Origin: Desulfuromusa kysingii
Lineage (GTDB): Bacteria; Desulfobacterota; Desulfuromonadia; Desulfuromonadales; Geopsychrobacteraceae
Direction of reading: 5' to 3'
Assembly (NCBI RefSeq): GCF_900107645.1
Contig: NZ_FNQN01000012.1
Location: forward strand, 31,930-95,929
DNA length: 64,000 nucleotides
In this document: positions 46,640 to 56,756 of the stretch, one piece after another
How positions within the stretch are numbered: the stretch's first letter is position 1
Layout of the letters: every line of letters begins with the position of its first letter
Notes under the pieces: model-generated
Told to the model about the DNA's origin: nothing
Database searches by the model: none
What the model saw: only the letters and a program-made list of their open reading frames with translations
Position numbers and translations under genes: made by a program

Positions 46640-47413
46640 CTAACCTCTCTTTGCTTTGAGTTTATTCAAGAAGGGAGCATAACCATTCTCTCCGAACCAG
46701 TAACGAATAATGTTATTCACCTTGCTGCCAGTGACTGTTGAGCCCGCGATACCATCAATAGTGTTATTAGCATCAGCAGCGTTGGGATCGTATGCTCCCT
46801 TCTTGACAACTTTTAGAGCCAGTCTGCCAGACTTGCTATACAATTGCTTATTGGGCCATTGCTTCTTCCAGTTCGGGTTATCAACTTCAGCTCCCAGCCC
46901 TGGTGTCTCTGCATGCTGATAAAAGGTGAATCCTTTGACTGTACTACCGTCATTGGCGATGGCGATATAACCATACATCGGCCCCCACATACCTGCACCG
47001 CGAATTGGCAGGATAACCGTACCTGATTTTTCAAGATATACAGCAGCATATTTGGCTCGTGTTCCAATCCCGGCAAGATCCAAATCCGCTGGAATCTTCT
47101 CTGACAGCTCAGGATTATCTATGGCCTCTTTCTGGTCGTACGTTGCAGCATCAACGGCAGTTGTATACTCCCCCGTCGCCAGGTCGACCAATTTGAGCTC
47201 CATGTTGGCGGTGAAAAGCTCGTCAATATTGCCACCATCATCAATCTGCTGCTGAAAACCACCGGCTATCAGCACTGTTTTACGTATTTCAAGTTGCTTG
47301 TTATATGCTTCCTTGTCGATCCGCACAATTGCCGCCAAACAGACCAGAATTGAACAGACGACACAGAGCAGAAAAGCAACCAGAAATGTTTTAAATATAG
47401 AATCATTAGACAT
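46640..47413 (-). CDS. nqrC: Na+-translocating NADH:quinone reductase subunit C
   Basis: NqrC carries a covalent FMN. The 257-residue product has one N-terminal membrane segment and a periplasmic FMN-binding domain. The flavinylation motif reads [10 protein letters not shown], with Ser where the usual motif SGAT has Ala, and the Thr acceptor is present. It overlaps the nqrB gene by eight bases. Confidence 0.96.
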   Translation of the reverse strand: MSNDSIFKTFLVAFLLCVVCSILVCLAAIVRIDKEAYNKQLEIRKTVLIAGGFQQQIDDGGNIDELFTANMELKLVDLATGEYTTAVDAATYDQKEAIDNPELSEKIPADLDLAGIGTRAKYAAVYLEKSGTVILPIRGAGMWGPMYGYIAIANDGSTVKGFTFYQHAETPGLGAEVDNPNWKKQWPNKQLYSKSGRLALKVVKKGAYDPNAADANNTIDGIAGSTVTGSKVNNIIRYWFGENGYAPFLNKLKAKRG

Positions 47414-48521
47414 GACGCAGCTTCCTTTTCTTGATGTGTGCGTTCACGACCAAGCGATCAATCAGGGGGGCCATAACGCTACCGAACAGGAGGATAACGC
47501 CGACACTTTCAGGCATCGTCGGGTTATAAATACGAACAACTACAATGAGTAAGCCAATCAATATCCCCGTAATCCACTGCCCTTTTGTGGTCATGGCTGA
47601 TGCTGAATGGTCGGTCGCCAAAAACACGATACCAAAAGCCATTCCGCCAAGAACCAAGTGCCAAGCTGGACTCATGGCCTCGGGATTAAAGATACAGAGA
47701 ATCGAGGACAGACCAACAACTCCGATCAGAATCGAAACGATAGTACGCCATGAGCCGATCCCCGTGATCAGCAGAACAGCGGCTCCAAACAGACAGGCCA
47801 GAGTGGATGTCTCACCCATAGCCCCAGGAATTGTCCCCAAAAAGGCTGATTGCCAAGTGACACCCTGTCCTGCCAGGCTCGAAACACCATCACCGAGAGC
47901 CATGGCCAACGGCGTTGCCCCCGCATAGCCATCAACGTCCGTCCAGACAGCATCGCCAAATATCGAGCTGGAATAAGCCAGAGACATGAAGACCCAAGCA
48001 ACCAGTGCCGGGTTCAAGAAGTTCATTCCGGTTCCGCCAAAAATTTCACGGCCAATAACGACACCAAAAGAGGCTGCCAAGGCAACCTGCCATAAGGGGG
48101 CGGTCGGTGGCATAAGCAGAACAATCAGGACTGAGGTCACCAAGAAACCTGAGCCAATGCTTTTTTTCCGCATAGCAGCAAAAATTGCGACCCAGACGGC
48201 CTGAACCAACATGACAACAATTAACATGGGGAGAAAATTCCACAACCCTTTCAGCATATTGGCTGACAGCGAGGTGCTGTCACTCAACGCAGGCAAAGCA
48301 TCAATCTGGCCTGCCGCCAACATCTGATTCAAAGTGAGGTTCGCTTGAAAGCCACTGTTCCAAATCGCCATCAAGATGCAGGGCAATAATGCCAACATAA
48401 TGATGCTCATAACCCGCTTGTGGTTTATACTGTCACGCACATGGGTCGAACCTGTCGTTACATCTGCGGGAGAGTAGAGTGACTTACCTACCGCTTCGGA
48501 CAATACATCGAGTAATTTCAC
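47406..48521 (-). CDS. nqrB: Na+-translocating NADH:quinone reductase subunit B
   Basis: NqrB is a membrane subunit with covalent FMN and riboflavin and contributes to the sodium path. The 371-residue product has about ten membrane segments and the FMN-acceptor motif DGYAGATPLA (Thr). It lies five bases after nqrA. ApbE is encoded in the same cluster. Confidence 0.97.
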   Translation of the reverse strand: MKLLDVLSEAVGKSLYSPADVTTGSTHVRDSINHKRVMSIIMLALLPCILMAIWNSGFQANLTLNQMLAAGQIDALPALSDSTSLSANMLKGLWNFLPMLIVVMLVQAVWVAIFAAMRKKSIGSGFLVTSVLIVLLMPPTAPLWQVALAASFGVVIGREIFGGTGMNFLNPALVAWVFMSLAYSSSIFGDAVWTDVDGYAGATPLAMALGDGVSSLAGQGVTWQSAFLGTIPGAMGETSTLACLFGAAVLLITGIGSWRTIVSILIGVVGLSSILCIFNPEAMSPAWHLVLGGMAFGIVFLATDHSASAMTTKGQWITGILIGLLIVVVRIYNPTMPESVGVILLFGSVMAPLIDRLVVNAHIKKRKLRHV

Positions 48522-48526
48522 AGCAG

Positions 48527-49864
48527 TTAACCCTCTTTCTCAATGATAGTAAGAGCATCGCGCAACATAATGCCATAATCATTTTTACCGGCACATACAT
48601 AGGTGCACAAAGCAAGATCCTCTTCTGCAAGTTCCAGGCACCCAAGATCCTGTGCTTGATCCGTATCCCCAGCCGCCAAACTACGCAGCAGAAAGTTGGG
48701 CAGCGTGTCAATTGGCAGCACCTTCTCAAAGGATCCTATCGCAAGGACGTTCTCTTTACTTCCGTATTGACTGGTGTTCATTGGAGCCGAAGGTCCACCG
48801 GTAAATGCGGACAAGAAGGCCCGCTTAATGGAATATTTGTCGGCGCCGGCAGTCAAAGATGCACAAAATTCACGATCCCGTTTTTCTGGTAACACCGATA
48901 CCTGCAGGTGGTATCGCCCGAGAAATGCCAAAGGCCCTGCAGCAGTTGTCCCGTTTAGTACGGAACCTGAGATAATCCGCTGTTCACCAGAATCTAGTTC
49001 ACCAGCTAACAGTTCTTCAAGAGACACGCCAACGCGGGTACGTAACAATCGAGGAGTTTTAACCCCGGGACCACCGAGGGCAATAACACGATCTACGGGG
49101 AGTTTTCCGGAAACAAACAATTGCCCATACGCAATCACATCCTGATAATTGATCGACCAGACGGTCTTTGTCTCGTTGACCGGATCAAGGAAATGGATGT
49201 GAGTTCCAGCCAGACCGGCAGGATGAGGCCCGTCAAATTCTTCTTTGGTCGTGCCATTCACAGCAGGAAGTGCGGCGTCCGGTTTTTGACAGACGAAGAC
49301 TTTCCCCTCTGTGAGTCGGGTCAAAATCTTGAGACCGTTACTAAACGCCTGCTCCTCCCCTTTAATAACCAATTCTGCATTCGCAGCCAAGGGGTTCGTA
49401 TCCATTGCCGTAACAAAGATAGAATGTGGAACACTATCAGGGGCTGGGACCTTGTTGAAAGGTCTGGTTCTCAGGGCAGTCCAAAGTCCAGAGTCCACCA
49501 GATTGCTGACAACTTTTTCACGGCTCAGAGTTTCAAGCTCAGCGGTTGAAAATGAATCAAAAGTTTCAGCGTCAGTGCCATTCAACCTGATAACTACCGA
49601 CTGTAGCGCCCGGCGTTCTCCACGGTTTATGGCAATCACTTCACCGCAACCTGGAGCCGTGTACTTAACTCCTGCCGTTTTTTTATCGGTAAACAACAGT
49701 TGTCCGAGCTTGACCTGATCACCAACCTTCACACACATGCTTGGCTTCATGCCGACATAATCCGGACCGAGCACCGCAACGGTCTTAGCCGTCAAGCCGT
49801 CAGAGATAGTCTGTTCGGGACTGCCGGTAATGGGCAAGTCCAAGCCTTTACTGATTTTGATCAT
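48527..49864 (-). CDS. nqrA: Na+-translocating NADH:quinone reductase subunit A
   Basis: NqrA is a peripheral subunit implicated in quinone binding. The 445-residue protein begins IKISKGLDLPITGSPEQ and has the conserved stretches VLGPDYVGMKPSMCVKVGD and ALGGPGVKTPRLLRTRVG. The ATG at 49864 is the family start; the frame is open to 49921. It is the first gene of nqrABCDEF. The Nqr complex couples NADH oxidation to Na+ export and probably drives Na+-dependent uptake. Confidence 0.97.
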   Translation of the reverse strand: MIKISKGLDLPITGSPEQTISDGLTAKTVAVLGPDYVGMKPSMCVKVGDQVKLGQLLFTDKKTAGVKYTAPGCGEVIAINRGERRALQSVVIRLNGTDAETFDSFSTAELETLSREKVVSNLVDSGLWTALRTRPFNKVPAPDSVPHSIFVTAMDTNPLAANAELVIKGEEQAFSNGLKILTRLTEGKVFVCQKPDAALPAVNGTTKEEFDGPHPAGLAGTHIHFLDPVNETKTVWSINYQDVIAYGQLFVSGKLPVDRVIALGGPGVKTPRLLRTRVGVSLEELLAGELDSGEQRIISGSVLNGTTAAGPLAFLGRYHLQVSVLPEKRDREFCASLTAGADKYSIKRAFLSAFTGGPSAPMNTSQYGSKENVLAIGSFEKVLPIDTLPNFLLRSLAAGDTDQAQDLGCLELAEEDLALCTYVCAGKNDYGIMLRDALTIIEKEG

Positions 49865-50237
49865 GTTAGTGCACTTTCTTAAAAAGGGTTGTGAATCAAT
49901 TCGTGTCCTTTGAATTCCCAAAACTTACCGACGCTCTAGAAGCTTCATCGGCACATAAATAGAAGTTTTCACCATCTTGCAAGACGATTAACCCTGCATA
50001 AAATTTCCTTCAAGAACGCCTGTTTATCCTTGAGGTATGCATTATTTGTTAAAAAAAATCGTCCACAGTATACATGCCCAGCGTGGAAAAACAATAAAAA
50101 ACATGTCATTCTTTTTTTCTTTATACGGCTTTTTACCGGTATAGAAAATTATACCCAAATTGGTCTATAATACAGGTCTAAACAAATAGCATTCGGACAA
50201 CTCCAGATTCTCAAGCTCATGAAGGATGGACAAGAAA
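49865..50237. promoter_or_regulatory. Divergent region with probable nqrA promoter
   Basis: About 370 bases without a gene. On the minus strand TTGTTT (50089-50094) and TATACT (50067-50072), 16 bases apart, form a plausible -35/-10 for nqrA, which would give a leader of about 195 bases. On the plus strand TATAAT at 50166-50171 may serve the nitrilase-family gene; its -35 is unclear. A palindromic stretch, TATACCCAAATTGGTCTATA, lies across that -10 and could be an operator. Confidence 0.4.
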
Positions 50238-51023
50238 ATGAAACAATTGATGTGTGCAGCAATACAATTTCGAATCTCCCTTGGCTACATCGACGCCAAC
50301 CTTGACGTTGTCACGGCGGCATTAAAACGCGTTGCCTCACAAGGTGCACAGTTAGCCGTGCTCCCTGAGATGTGGAGCTGCGGCTATGATTATCGCAATC
50401 TCACCGCTCTGGCCAAAGAGACGCCGCGCGTCTTGGAAGACTTGCAGAAAGAGTGCTCGACGTTAGGTCTTGTCACTGTTGGCAGTCTCCCGGAGCTTGT
50501 CGATGGCACCATCTATAATACGGCCTACGTTGTTGACAAAGGGGACATCGTCGGTAGCTATCGGAAGCTACACCTCTTTTCAACCATGCATGAAGATCAG
50601 TTTCTCGGCTCAGGGCAGCGTAGCTTGACCGTTGATACATCGGTCGGAAAATTAGGTGTCGCAATCTGCTACGATCTGCGCTTCCCAGAATTATTTCGCA
50701 AGCTGGCACTCGAGGGGGCGGAGATCATCTGCATCCCCGCAGAATGGCCAAAACCCCGCCAGGAGCACTGGAAAACTCTGCTACGCGCTCGAGCTATTGA
50801 GAACCAGATATTTATAATCGCGGCTAATTGTTGCGGAATTCAGGGAAAACTCGATTTTACAGGCTTGAGTCAACTGGTTTCACCGTTGGGGAATGTTTTG
50901 CAGATAGGGGCCGAAGAAGATATTGAACTGGTTGCAAAATTTGACTTTGCTGAAATGGAGAGCTACCGCAAGAAGATTGACATTCTCCACGATAGGCGTG
51001 CTGATATCTACGGAACCCCTTAA
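50238..51023 (+). CDS. Carbon-nitrogen hydrolase (nitrilase superfamily)
   Basis: The 261-residue enzyme has the Glu-Lys-Cys triad: E in VLPEMWSCGYDY, K in YRKLHLF and C in VAICYDLRFPELFR. This family hydrolyses amides (for example omega-amidase or deaminated glutathione amidase); the order of motifs fits the omega-amidase/Nit2 type, but the substrate is not certain. The ATG at 50238 has AAGGATGG upstream; an in-frame ATG at 50226 would add four residues. It stands alone, next to a convergent MFS gene. Confidence 0.88.
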   Translation: MKQLMCAAIQFRISLGYIDANLDVVTAALKRVASQGAQLAVLPEMWSCGYDYRNLTALAKETPRVLEDLQKECSTLGLVTVGSLPELVDGTIYNTAYVVDKGDIVGSYRKLHLFSTMHEDQFLGSGQRSLTVDTSVGKLGVAICYDLRFPELFRKLALEGAEIICIPAEWPKPRQEHWKTLLRARAIENQIFIIAANCCGIQGKLDFTGLSQLVSPLGNVLQIGAEEDIELVAKFDFAEMESYRKKIDILHDRRADIYGTP

Positions 51024-51031
51024 CATTTAAC

Positions 51032-52351
51032 TTAACGACGGAGCATAACATCCGCCTCAGGCATTCGTTTACAGGCCCAATAGCCCAGCAACATAAACAC
51101 TGCAATAACAGAGATCATCACCGACGCGCCCAACCACTGCGCAACCAAACCGGTAATGCCGCTCATCATAGCAATAACACCAACAAAACTATTGCTAAAC
51201 GCGGTATAGGTGGCTCTTTCTTCTGCGGGCGCGGCATCAACCAAATAGGTTTTACGCCCCAATCTCACCCCCGCCTCGGCTAAGCCAACCAACATAAACA
51301 CCAAGAGATAGCCTGCATATTGAAGGGAATAGGTCGATATAAAAGTCAACGCAATTGCCAACATGGCAGCTACAAAAGCAATAAACGAGCTTAGCGCCAT
51401 GACCCGTTTGCTAGTTTGATCAGCCATTTTTCCCCAAAATGGACTACTAAGGACCTGAGACACCCCGACGGCAACCATTAGCGAGCCAATACTCTGAATT
51501 TTAAGGTGTAAAAGCTGACCTGCATGCAAAACAAAGAATGGCGTTGCTAACTCCACCGAGAGCAACAAAGAACGGGCCAGCAGGAACCTCCTGAAGCCGG
51601 GGTATTGACGAAACAAGCTCAGACCCGACCGCAACTCCAAGAAAGCATTACGCCCTCCCTTAACAGCGCCTGGGAACTCACGTATCAGCGCAAAAAAAAG
51701 AGCTGCCAACCCCCAGAGCATTGCGGCAGCAAACAATAAAACCAACACCGCAGAGAGCCCCTGCTCCACTTCTCGATAACGGTTTAGCAACAAACCGACC
51801 GCAGTGGTCAGCAGGCCGCCGACAAGAGCCCTGCGAGCTAGCAACCGTCCACGCCGCCCCTTGTCAATCGTCTTCCCCAGAACATCTTGAAACGCGACTG
51901 ATGCCGCACCACTTGCCGTACTAAAAACAACAAGCAGGCCCAACAGAGAAAATCCCGCACTCACCGGCGAAAGCCAGAGAGCAACGGGAACCATTAACAA
52001 TAAGCAAAGAGCCTGAACCATTGCAGCAACGACCCAGACCCATTTTCGTAGCGCCAGCTTGCGGATCTGCCCGGCAACAACCATCTGTGGCAACAACGAG
52101 AAACTCTGCTTAATCGGCATCAAAAAGCCGAACATCCACACGGGGGTGCCCAGCAATTGGAACAACCAAGGGAGGATCAGGTTGGGGCCCGCGACCTGTT
52201 CAGCCAGTTTTGAAGCTGCACCATTACAAACATTGATGGTAAAATTTTTCGACGCTTCCTGGCAGGACTCTTTCGGGATACTCCGACAGGCGCGATCTAA
52301 ATCGTCATCATTGGAAAGGATACCGGAGAGGTGCTCTTTGGAAGACATCAT
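51032..52351 (-). CDS. Major facilitator superfamily transporter
   Basis: The 439-residue membrane protein has 12 predicted helices after a 45-residue hydrophilic N-terminus. The loop after helix 2-3 reads AGQIRKLALRKWVW, and a KGRRGRLLARRA basic loop follows helix 4. The central loop is basic and short. Substrate cannot be predicted from the sequence. It follows the DUF4124-type gene by three bases and is probably cotranscribed with it. Confidence 0.8.
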   Translation of the reverse strand: MMSSKEHLSGILSNDDDLDRACRSIPKESCQEASKNFTINVCNGAASKLAEQVAGPNLILPWLFQLLGTPVWMFGFLMPIKQSFSLLPQMVVAGQIRKLALRKWVWVVAAMVQALCLLLMVPVALWLSPVSAGFSLLGLLVVFSTASGAASVAFQDVLGKTIDKGRRGRLLARRALVGGLLTTAVGLLLNRYREVEQGLSAVLVLLFAAAMLWGLAALFFALIREFPGAVKGGRNAFLELRSGLSLFRQYPGFRRFLLARSLLLSVELATPFFVLHAGQLLHLKIQSIGSLMVAVGVSQVLSSPFWGKMADQTSKRVMALSSFIAFVAAMLAIALTFISTYSLQYAGYLLVFMLVGLAEAGVRLGRKTYLVDAAPAEERATYTAFSNSFVGVIAMMSGITGLVAQWLGASVMISVIAVFMLLGYWACKRMPEADVMLRR

Positions 52352-52354
52352 AGT

Positions 52355-52705
52355 TTATTCAGCCAGAATCTGTGCATCCCGACGATATTCCACCGGGACC
52401 TGCTGGAAGCTATCAGCAAACTGTAAAGTTCCATTGGCATCAACATACACATAACGATTCGATTTTTTTTCAGTTTTTACCGGTGTTGTCTTTGTCTGCC
52501 TGATCACAGATTCAATTGAAGTTGGCGCAGGAGCTGGTGCTGACGACAGCAACCCAAACAAACGGGTACGAAAGTCCACATAAAACCGCTGTGTTTGCTT
52601 CAACCCAGGACTATTGAGCGGCAACTTGAGCATCAACTGATCGAAACTCAACATCAGCGTAACAAGAACAACCAGCCACAAAAAATATCGCAACAATTTC
52701 AGCAT
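52355..52705 (-). CDS. DUF4124-type membrane-anchored protein
   Basis: The 116-residue protein has an N-terminal membrane segment (YFLWLVVLVTLMLSFDQLML) and a C-terminal DUF4124-like stretch (RYVYVDANGTLQFADSFQQVP). The start at 52705 has AAGGAG five bases upstream. Function of this domain is unknown. It stands directly before the MFS gene. Confidence 0.7.
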   Translation of the reverse strand: MLKLLRYFLWLVVLVTLMLSFDQLMLKLPLNSPGLKQTQRFYVDFRTRLFGLLSSAPAPAPTSIESVIRQTKTTPVKTEKKSNRYVYVDANGTLQFADSFQQVPVEYRRDAQILAE

Positions 52706-52918
52706 TCCAACTCCTTTAAACGATCTTCCGATACTACCTTTCTGGTCACAAAAACTCAAGAAATAGACAAATATCAATGAACTTTTCACCTCCAGTCTCG
52801 ATTTGACTTTCAACGGGCATTAGATGTAGAACAACAGGTCATAAAAGGATTTACATCTTCATAATTCATCGTCATTAAAGTGGAAAAGCTGACACGAAAG
52901 ACAGGAGCGGTATAAGAT

Positions 52919-53857
52919 ATGAGTAGTACAGAATATGATGTCATCATTGTTGGTGGTGGTCCTGCAGGAATGACCGCTGGCCTCTATGCTTCCCGAGCAC
53001 GGTTAAAAACTCTGCTGCTTGAAAAAATGATTATGGGTGGACAAATGATGACCACAACGCTGGTCGAAAACTGGCCAGGGTATCCAGGGGGAATTGGCGG
53101 ACCGGAGCTGATGGCCCGTTTCCAAGAACATTGCGTTGAGTTTGGCCTTGAAACGGATTCGGGTACCGTCGAAAAGGTGATCGACAATGGGGCCACTAAA
53201 ACCTTGATTGTTGATGGTAAAGAGATCACTTGTAAAGCTGTCATTATTGCCACAGGAGCCATCCCAAGAAAGCTCGGCGTTGCGGGTGAAAAAGAGCTCG
53301 TCGGCAGAGGGGTTTCCTACTGCGCAACCTGTGACGGCGCCTTCTTCCGTGAAGTCCCAATCGCAGTAATTGGCGGCGGCGACACCGCTGCGGAGGAAGC
53401 TCTGTTTTTGACCCGCTTTGCCAGCAAAGTCTATCTGGTTCATCGGCGGGACCAACTCCGTGCCACCCAGATTTTACAGGATCGAGTGATCGCCAATGAA
53501 AAAATAGAGATCGTTTGGAATTCCGTCGTTGAAGGCTTTGAATCAGACAACAGCGGCCTGACAGGTGCCGTATTAAAAAACACACAATCCGGTGAAACCC
53601 GTAAAATTGAAATCCAGGGGATGTTTGTTGCCGTTGGCGTCACCCCCACGACAGACTTCATAAGTGACATCGTCGAATTGACAGAAGACGGCTATGTTAA
53701 AGCCGGCGAGGACACGAAAACAAATGTCCCGGGAATTTTTGTCGCCGGAGATAATCGCACCACCATCCTCAGACAAGTCTCCACCGCTGTTGGTGATGGA
53801 GCTGTCGCCGCACTGATGGCTGAAAGACACGTTGATGAACTAGAAAATCAAGTATAG
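52919..53857 (+). CDS. trxB: Thioredoxin reductase
   Basis: This FAD enzyme reduces thioredoxin with NADPH. The 312-residue protein has an N-terminal FAD motif (VIIVGGGPAGMTAGLYASRA), the redox-active disulfide CATC, the NADPH motif VIGGGDTAAEEA and the C-terminal FVAGDNRTTILRQVSTAVGDG. It precedes yifB on the same strand by about 70 bases. Confidence 0.96.
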   Translation: MSSTEYDVIIVGGGPAGMTAGLYASRARLKTLLLEKMIMGGQMMTTTLVENWPGYPGGIGGPELMARFQEHCVEFGLETDSGTVEKVIDNGATKTLIVDGKEITCKAVIIATGAIPRKLGVAGEKELVGRGVSYCATCDGAFFREVPIAVIGGGDTAAEEALFLTRFASKVYLVHRRDQLRATQILQDRVIANEKIEIVWNSVVEGFESDNSGLTGAVLKNTQSGETRKIEIQGMFVAVGVTPTTDFISDIVELTEDGYVKAGEDTKTNVPGIFVAGDNRTTILRQVSTAVGDGAVAALMAERHVDELENQV

Positions 53858-53924
53858 CTTTAACCGCAAACTCCCCCGGGTATTTGATACCTTGGGGGAG
53901 GAGAGCAAGCAGGAGGGGGAACAA

Positions 53925-55454
53925 ATGCTGGCAAAAGTTATATCCGGCGCGTTGATTGGCATTGACGCTTATCCGGTGGAAGTCGAAGTCGATATCGCGC
54001 AAGGGTTACCACAATTTTCCACCGTTGGTCTTCCGGAGGGGGCGGTCAGAGAGAGTAAAGATCGCGTCAAATCGGCCATTAAAAATTCAGGCTATGACTT
54101 CCCTGCCCGGCGTATCACCATCAACCTTGCCCCTGCCGATATCCGCAAAGAGGGGACAGCCTTCGACCTACCAATTGCCATCGGTCTCCTCTGCGCCACA
54201 GGTCTTGTCAACGCCGACAATCTTAAAAAGTATATCCTCCTCGGTGAACTCTCCCTTGATGGGAAAATCAAACCGGTCCGCGGTGTTTTACCCGTCGCCG
54301 TGTCGGCACGAGACTGGGGTGATTATTCCCTGTTGGTACCGGAGGATAACGCCGAAGAGGGGGCCATTGTCAGCGGGCCGGAAGTTTATGCGGTACATGA
54401 CCTGGGAGAGGCGGTAGCGCTGATCAATGGCGAACAACAATTCACCCCTTACCAGTCTAACGAGAGTTTACTCGATCTGCATGTTACTACGGACGGGGAA
54501 GACTTTGCTGAGGTCCGCGGACAAGAACATGTCAAAAGGGCTCTCGAAGTGGCTGCTGCTGGCGCCCATAATATCCTCATGTCCGGCCCTCCCGGGAGCG
54601 GCAAAACCATGCTCGCACGGCGATTACCAACGATCCTGCCGGACTTCTCCTTCGAAGAGGCCCTCGAAACCACCAAGATCCACTCTGTCGCAGGGTTATT
54701 GGCACACAAAAATGCACTGGTACGCCAACGACCGTTCCGCTCACCACACCATACCATCTCCGATGCAGGCCTTATTGGTGGCGGCAGCTATCCCCGCCCC
54801 GGGGAAGTCTCTTTAGCCCATCGCGGCATCCTCTTTCTCGATGAATTTCCTGAGTTTAAAAAAAATGTTCTGGAAATGCTTCGCCAGCCCCTTGAAGACG
54901 GTCAAGTCAGCATCAGTAGAGCCGCGTTGAGTTTAACTTATCCGGCAAACTTCATGCTTGTAGCAGCGATGAACCCCTGTCCATGTGGTTTTCTCGGTGA
55001 CACTCAACATGATTGCACCTGCACGCCACCCATGCTGCAGCGCTATCGCAACCGTCTCTCTGGACCCTTACTCGATCGGATTGATCTCCACGTTGAAGTC
55101 CCCAGAGTTCCACATAAGGATTTGACTGATCAAAGTCCAGCTGAGAGCAGTTCAGCTATCCGTGAACGGGTCAACCGTGCTCGCAAGATTCAACATGAAC
55201 GCCTCGCCCCTTTCGGCCTGCACGCTAACAGTCAGATGCAGGCCCGCCACATCCGTCGTTTTTGTAAGCTCAGCGCACAAGGGGATACACTTCTCGAACA
55301 GGTCACCGATAAACTGGGGCTTTCAGCTCGCAGTTTCACCCGCATTCTCAAATTGGCGCGAACTATTGCCGACTTGGCAGGTGTTGAACAGATTGAGACG
55401 CTTCATTTAAGCGAAGCTATTCAATACCGGGGGCAAGATCGCAAGTTAGGATGA
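53925..55454 (+). CDS. YifB/ComM family Mg-chelatase-like AAA+ ATPase
   Basis: The 509-residue protein has an N-terminal Lon-type domain (ISGALIGIDAYPVEVEVDIA), a central AAA+ domain (Walker A GPPGSGKT; the sensor segment FMLVAAMNPCPCG) and a C-terminal Mg-chelatase domain. ComM-type helicases promote branch migration in natural transformation, and other members have unclear roles. The ATG at 53925 has GGAGGGGG upstream. It follows trxB. Confidence 0.93.
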   Translation: MLAKVISGALIGIDAYPVEVEVDIAQGLPQFSTVGLPEGAVRESKDRVKSAIKNSGYDFPARRITINLAPADIRKEGTAFDLPIAIGLLCATGLVNADNLKKYILLGELSLDGKIKPVRGVLPVAVSARDWGDYSLLVPEDNAEEGAIVSGPEVYAVHDLGEAVALINGEQQFTPYQSNESLLDLHVTTDGEDFAEVRGQEHVKRALEVAAAGAHNILMSGPPGSGKTMLARRLPTILPDFSFEEALETTKIHSVAGLLAHKNALVRQRPFRSPHHTISDAGLIGGGSYPRPGEVSLAHRGILFLDEFPEFKKNVLEMLRQPLEDGQVSISRAALSLTYPANFMLVAAMNPCPCGFLGDTQHDCTCTPPMLQRYRNRLSGPLLDRIDLHVEVPRVPHKDLTDQSPAESSSAIRERVNRARKIQHERLAPFGLHANSQMQARHIRRFCKLSAQGDTLLEQVTDKLGLSARSFTRILKLARTIADLAGVEQIETLHLSEAIQYRGQDRKLG

Positions 55455-55708
55455 TGGTTAACCACAATTTTCTAGCGATCTGGAGATCGTTGTGCATTTC
55501 ATCCTAAAGGTGCAGATGTCGTCAATTTGATCTTTGAACTCAAAACAAAAAACCGATAAATCAGTACGCCCTAACATAGGGAGCCATCGCCATAAATGCT
55601 ATGACTAATCAAAAGCTTTTGTCTATTAGAAAAAGTGCCGACTATCTAACACCTAAATCAATGTGAACAACTCTCAATTTCTTTTAAAAGCACGACAATG
55701 ATAAATAT

Positions 55709-56722
55709 CTATGCACTTTTCAAAAATCCAAATCCATATTTAAAGGGATCATCATCATCTATTACGAATTTTTGTAGCCCAATGATGTGTGCACGACCCG
55801 TCACTGCAGGAACAATTGCAACGCGGTCTTTCATCTGTTTTTCTTCAAGAATTTCACCTATAAACTCAGTTCCTATAATACTATGATAAGGGTAACGTTG
55901 GCCAACCATTAACTTTTTCTGTGCATGAAGCATTGCCATCTTGGCCCCAGTGCCCGTTCCACAAGGAGAGCGATCAGCCTGTCCTGCCCCAAAGATAACT
56001 ACGTTTCGTGGCGGGTCTGTTTCTTCATAGAACTCAACTAAGTTGACCTGCCCTGGTTCGCCACTGTCAGGATGTCGGATATCAATATTCAGATTTACCT
56101 TCTTTCTGATTTCCAAGCCATATTCTATCAACTTATTGACGTGCTGTTGCTCAACCCTCAAACCTAAAAGTTCACTTTTAACAATGGCAAAATAATTCCC
56201 AGCATAGCAAATCGAAACAGGGATCATCCCCATTCCATTCAGCTCTATTTCTAATACACTATAAAGAAAAGAGGGAACATTTTGGATCGTTACACTCTTG
56301 GCGTGCCCTTGATCCAAATGAACAGTAGAATAGATTTTTCCTGCCGGAGTATCAAGTACGACCTGTTGAATTTTTTCGCTCTCCTGGTCAAATGACCTGA
56401 GCATACCGCTCTCAACCATTGCGGTTACCGCTCCAATCGAACCATGAACGCACATATCAAGATAACCACTACTATCCATGTAGATAATCCCCATGTCGGC
56501 ATCCTCTGAAACCGGGGCGGTAAGGATGGCACCAAACATATCCTGATGACCCCGAGGCTCCAACATTAGCATCTTACGCAGATCGTCTTCGTTTTTCGCC
56601 ATCCAGTTTTTTTTCTCCTGCATGCTAGCCCCCGGAATATAAGGAATGCCGCCTGTAACAACCCGGGTTGGCTCACCAGCCGTATGGGTATCTATCGTAG
56701 TAATCATCCGATTTAGTTTCAT
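55709..56722 (-). CDS. Proline racemase/4-hydroxyproline epimerase family enzyme
   Basis: The 337-residue enzyme has both catalytic cysteines: C91 in DMCVHGSIG and C254 in DRSPCGTGTG. This makes it a racemase or epimerase and not a dehydratase, which has Thr at the first site. The first motif has Val where Gly is usual (MCGH), a possible specificity change. It is the last gene of the dctPQM operon, 34 bases after dctM. Together with pruA it suggests catabolism of D- or L-proline or hydroxyproline; the exact substrate is not certain. Confidence 0.88.
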   Translation of the reverse strand: MKLNRMITTIDTHTAGEPTRVVTGGIPYIPGASMQEKKNWMAKNEDDLRKMLMLEPRGHQDMFGAILTAPVSEDADMGIIYMDSSGYLDMCVHGSIGAVTAMVESGMLRSFDQESEKIQQVVLDTPAGKIYSTVHLDQGHAKSVTIQNVPSFLYSVLEIELNGMGMIPVSICYAGNYFAIVKSELLGLRVEQQHVNKLIEYGLEIRKKVNLNIDIRHPDSGEPGQVNLVEFYEETDPPRNVVIFGAGQADRSPCGTGTGAKMAMLHAQKKLMVGQRYPYHSIIGTEFIGEILEEKQMKDRVAIVPAVTGRAHIIGLQKFVIDDDDPFKYGFGFLKSA

Positions 56723-56756
56723 ATTTCCTCAATTTATAATTTGGTGATTAGATCTG

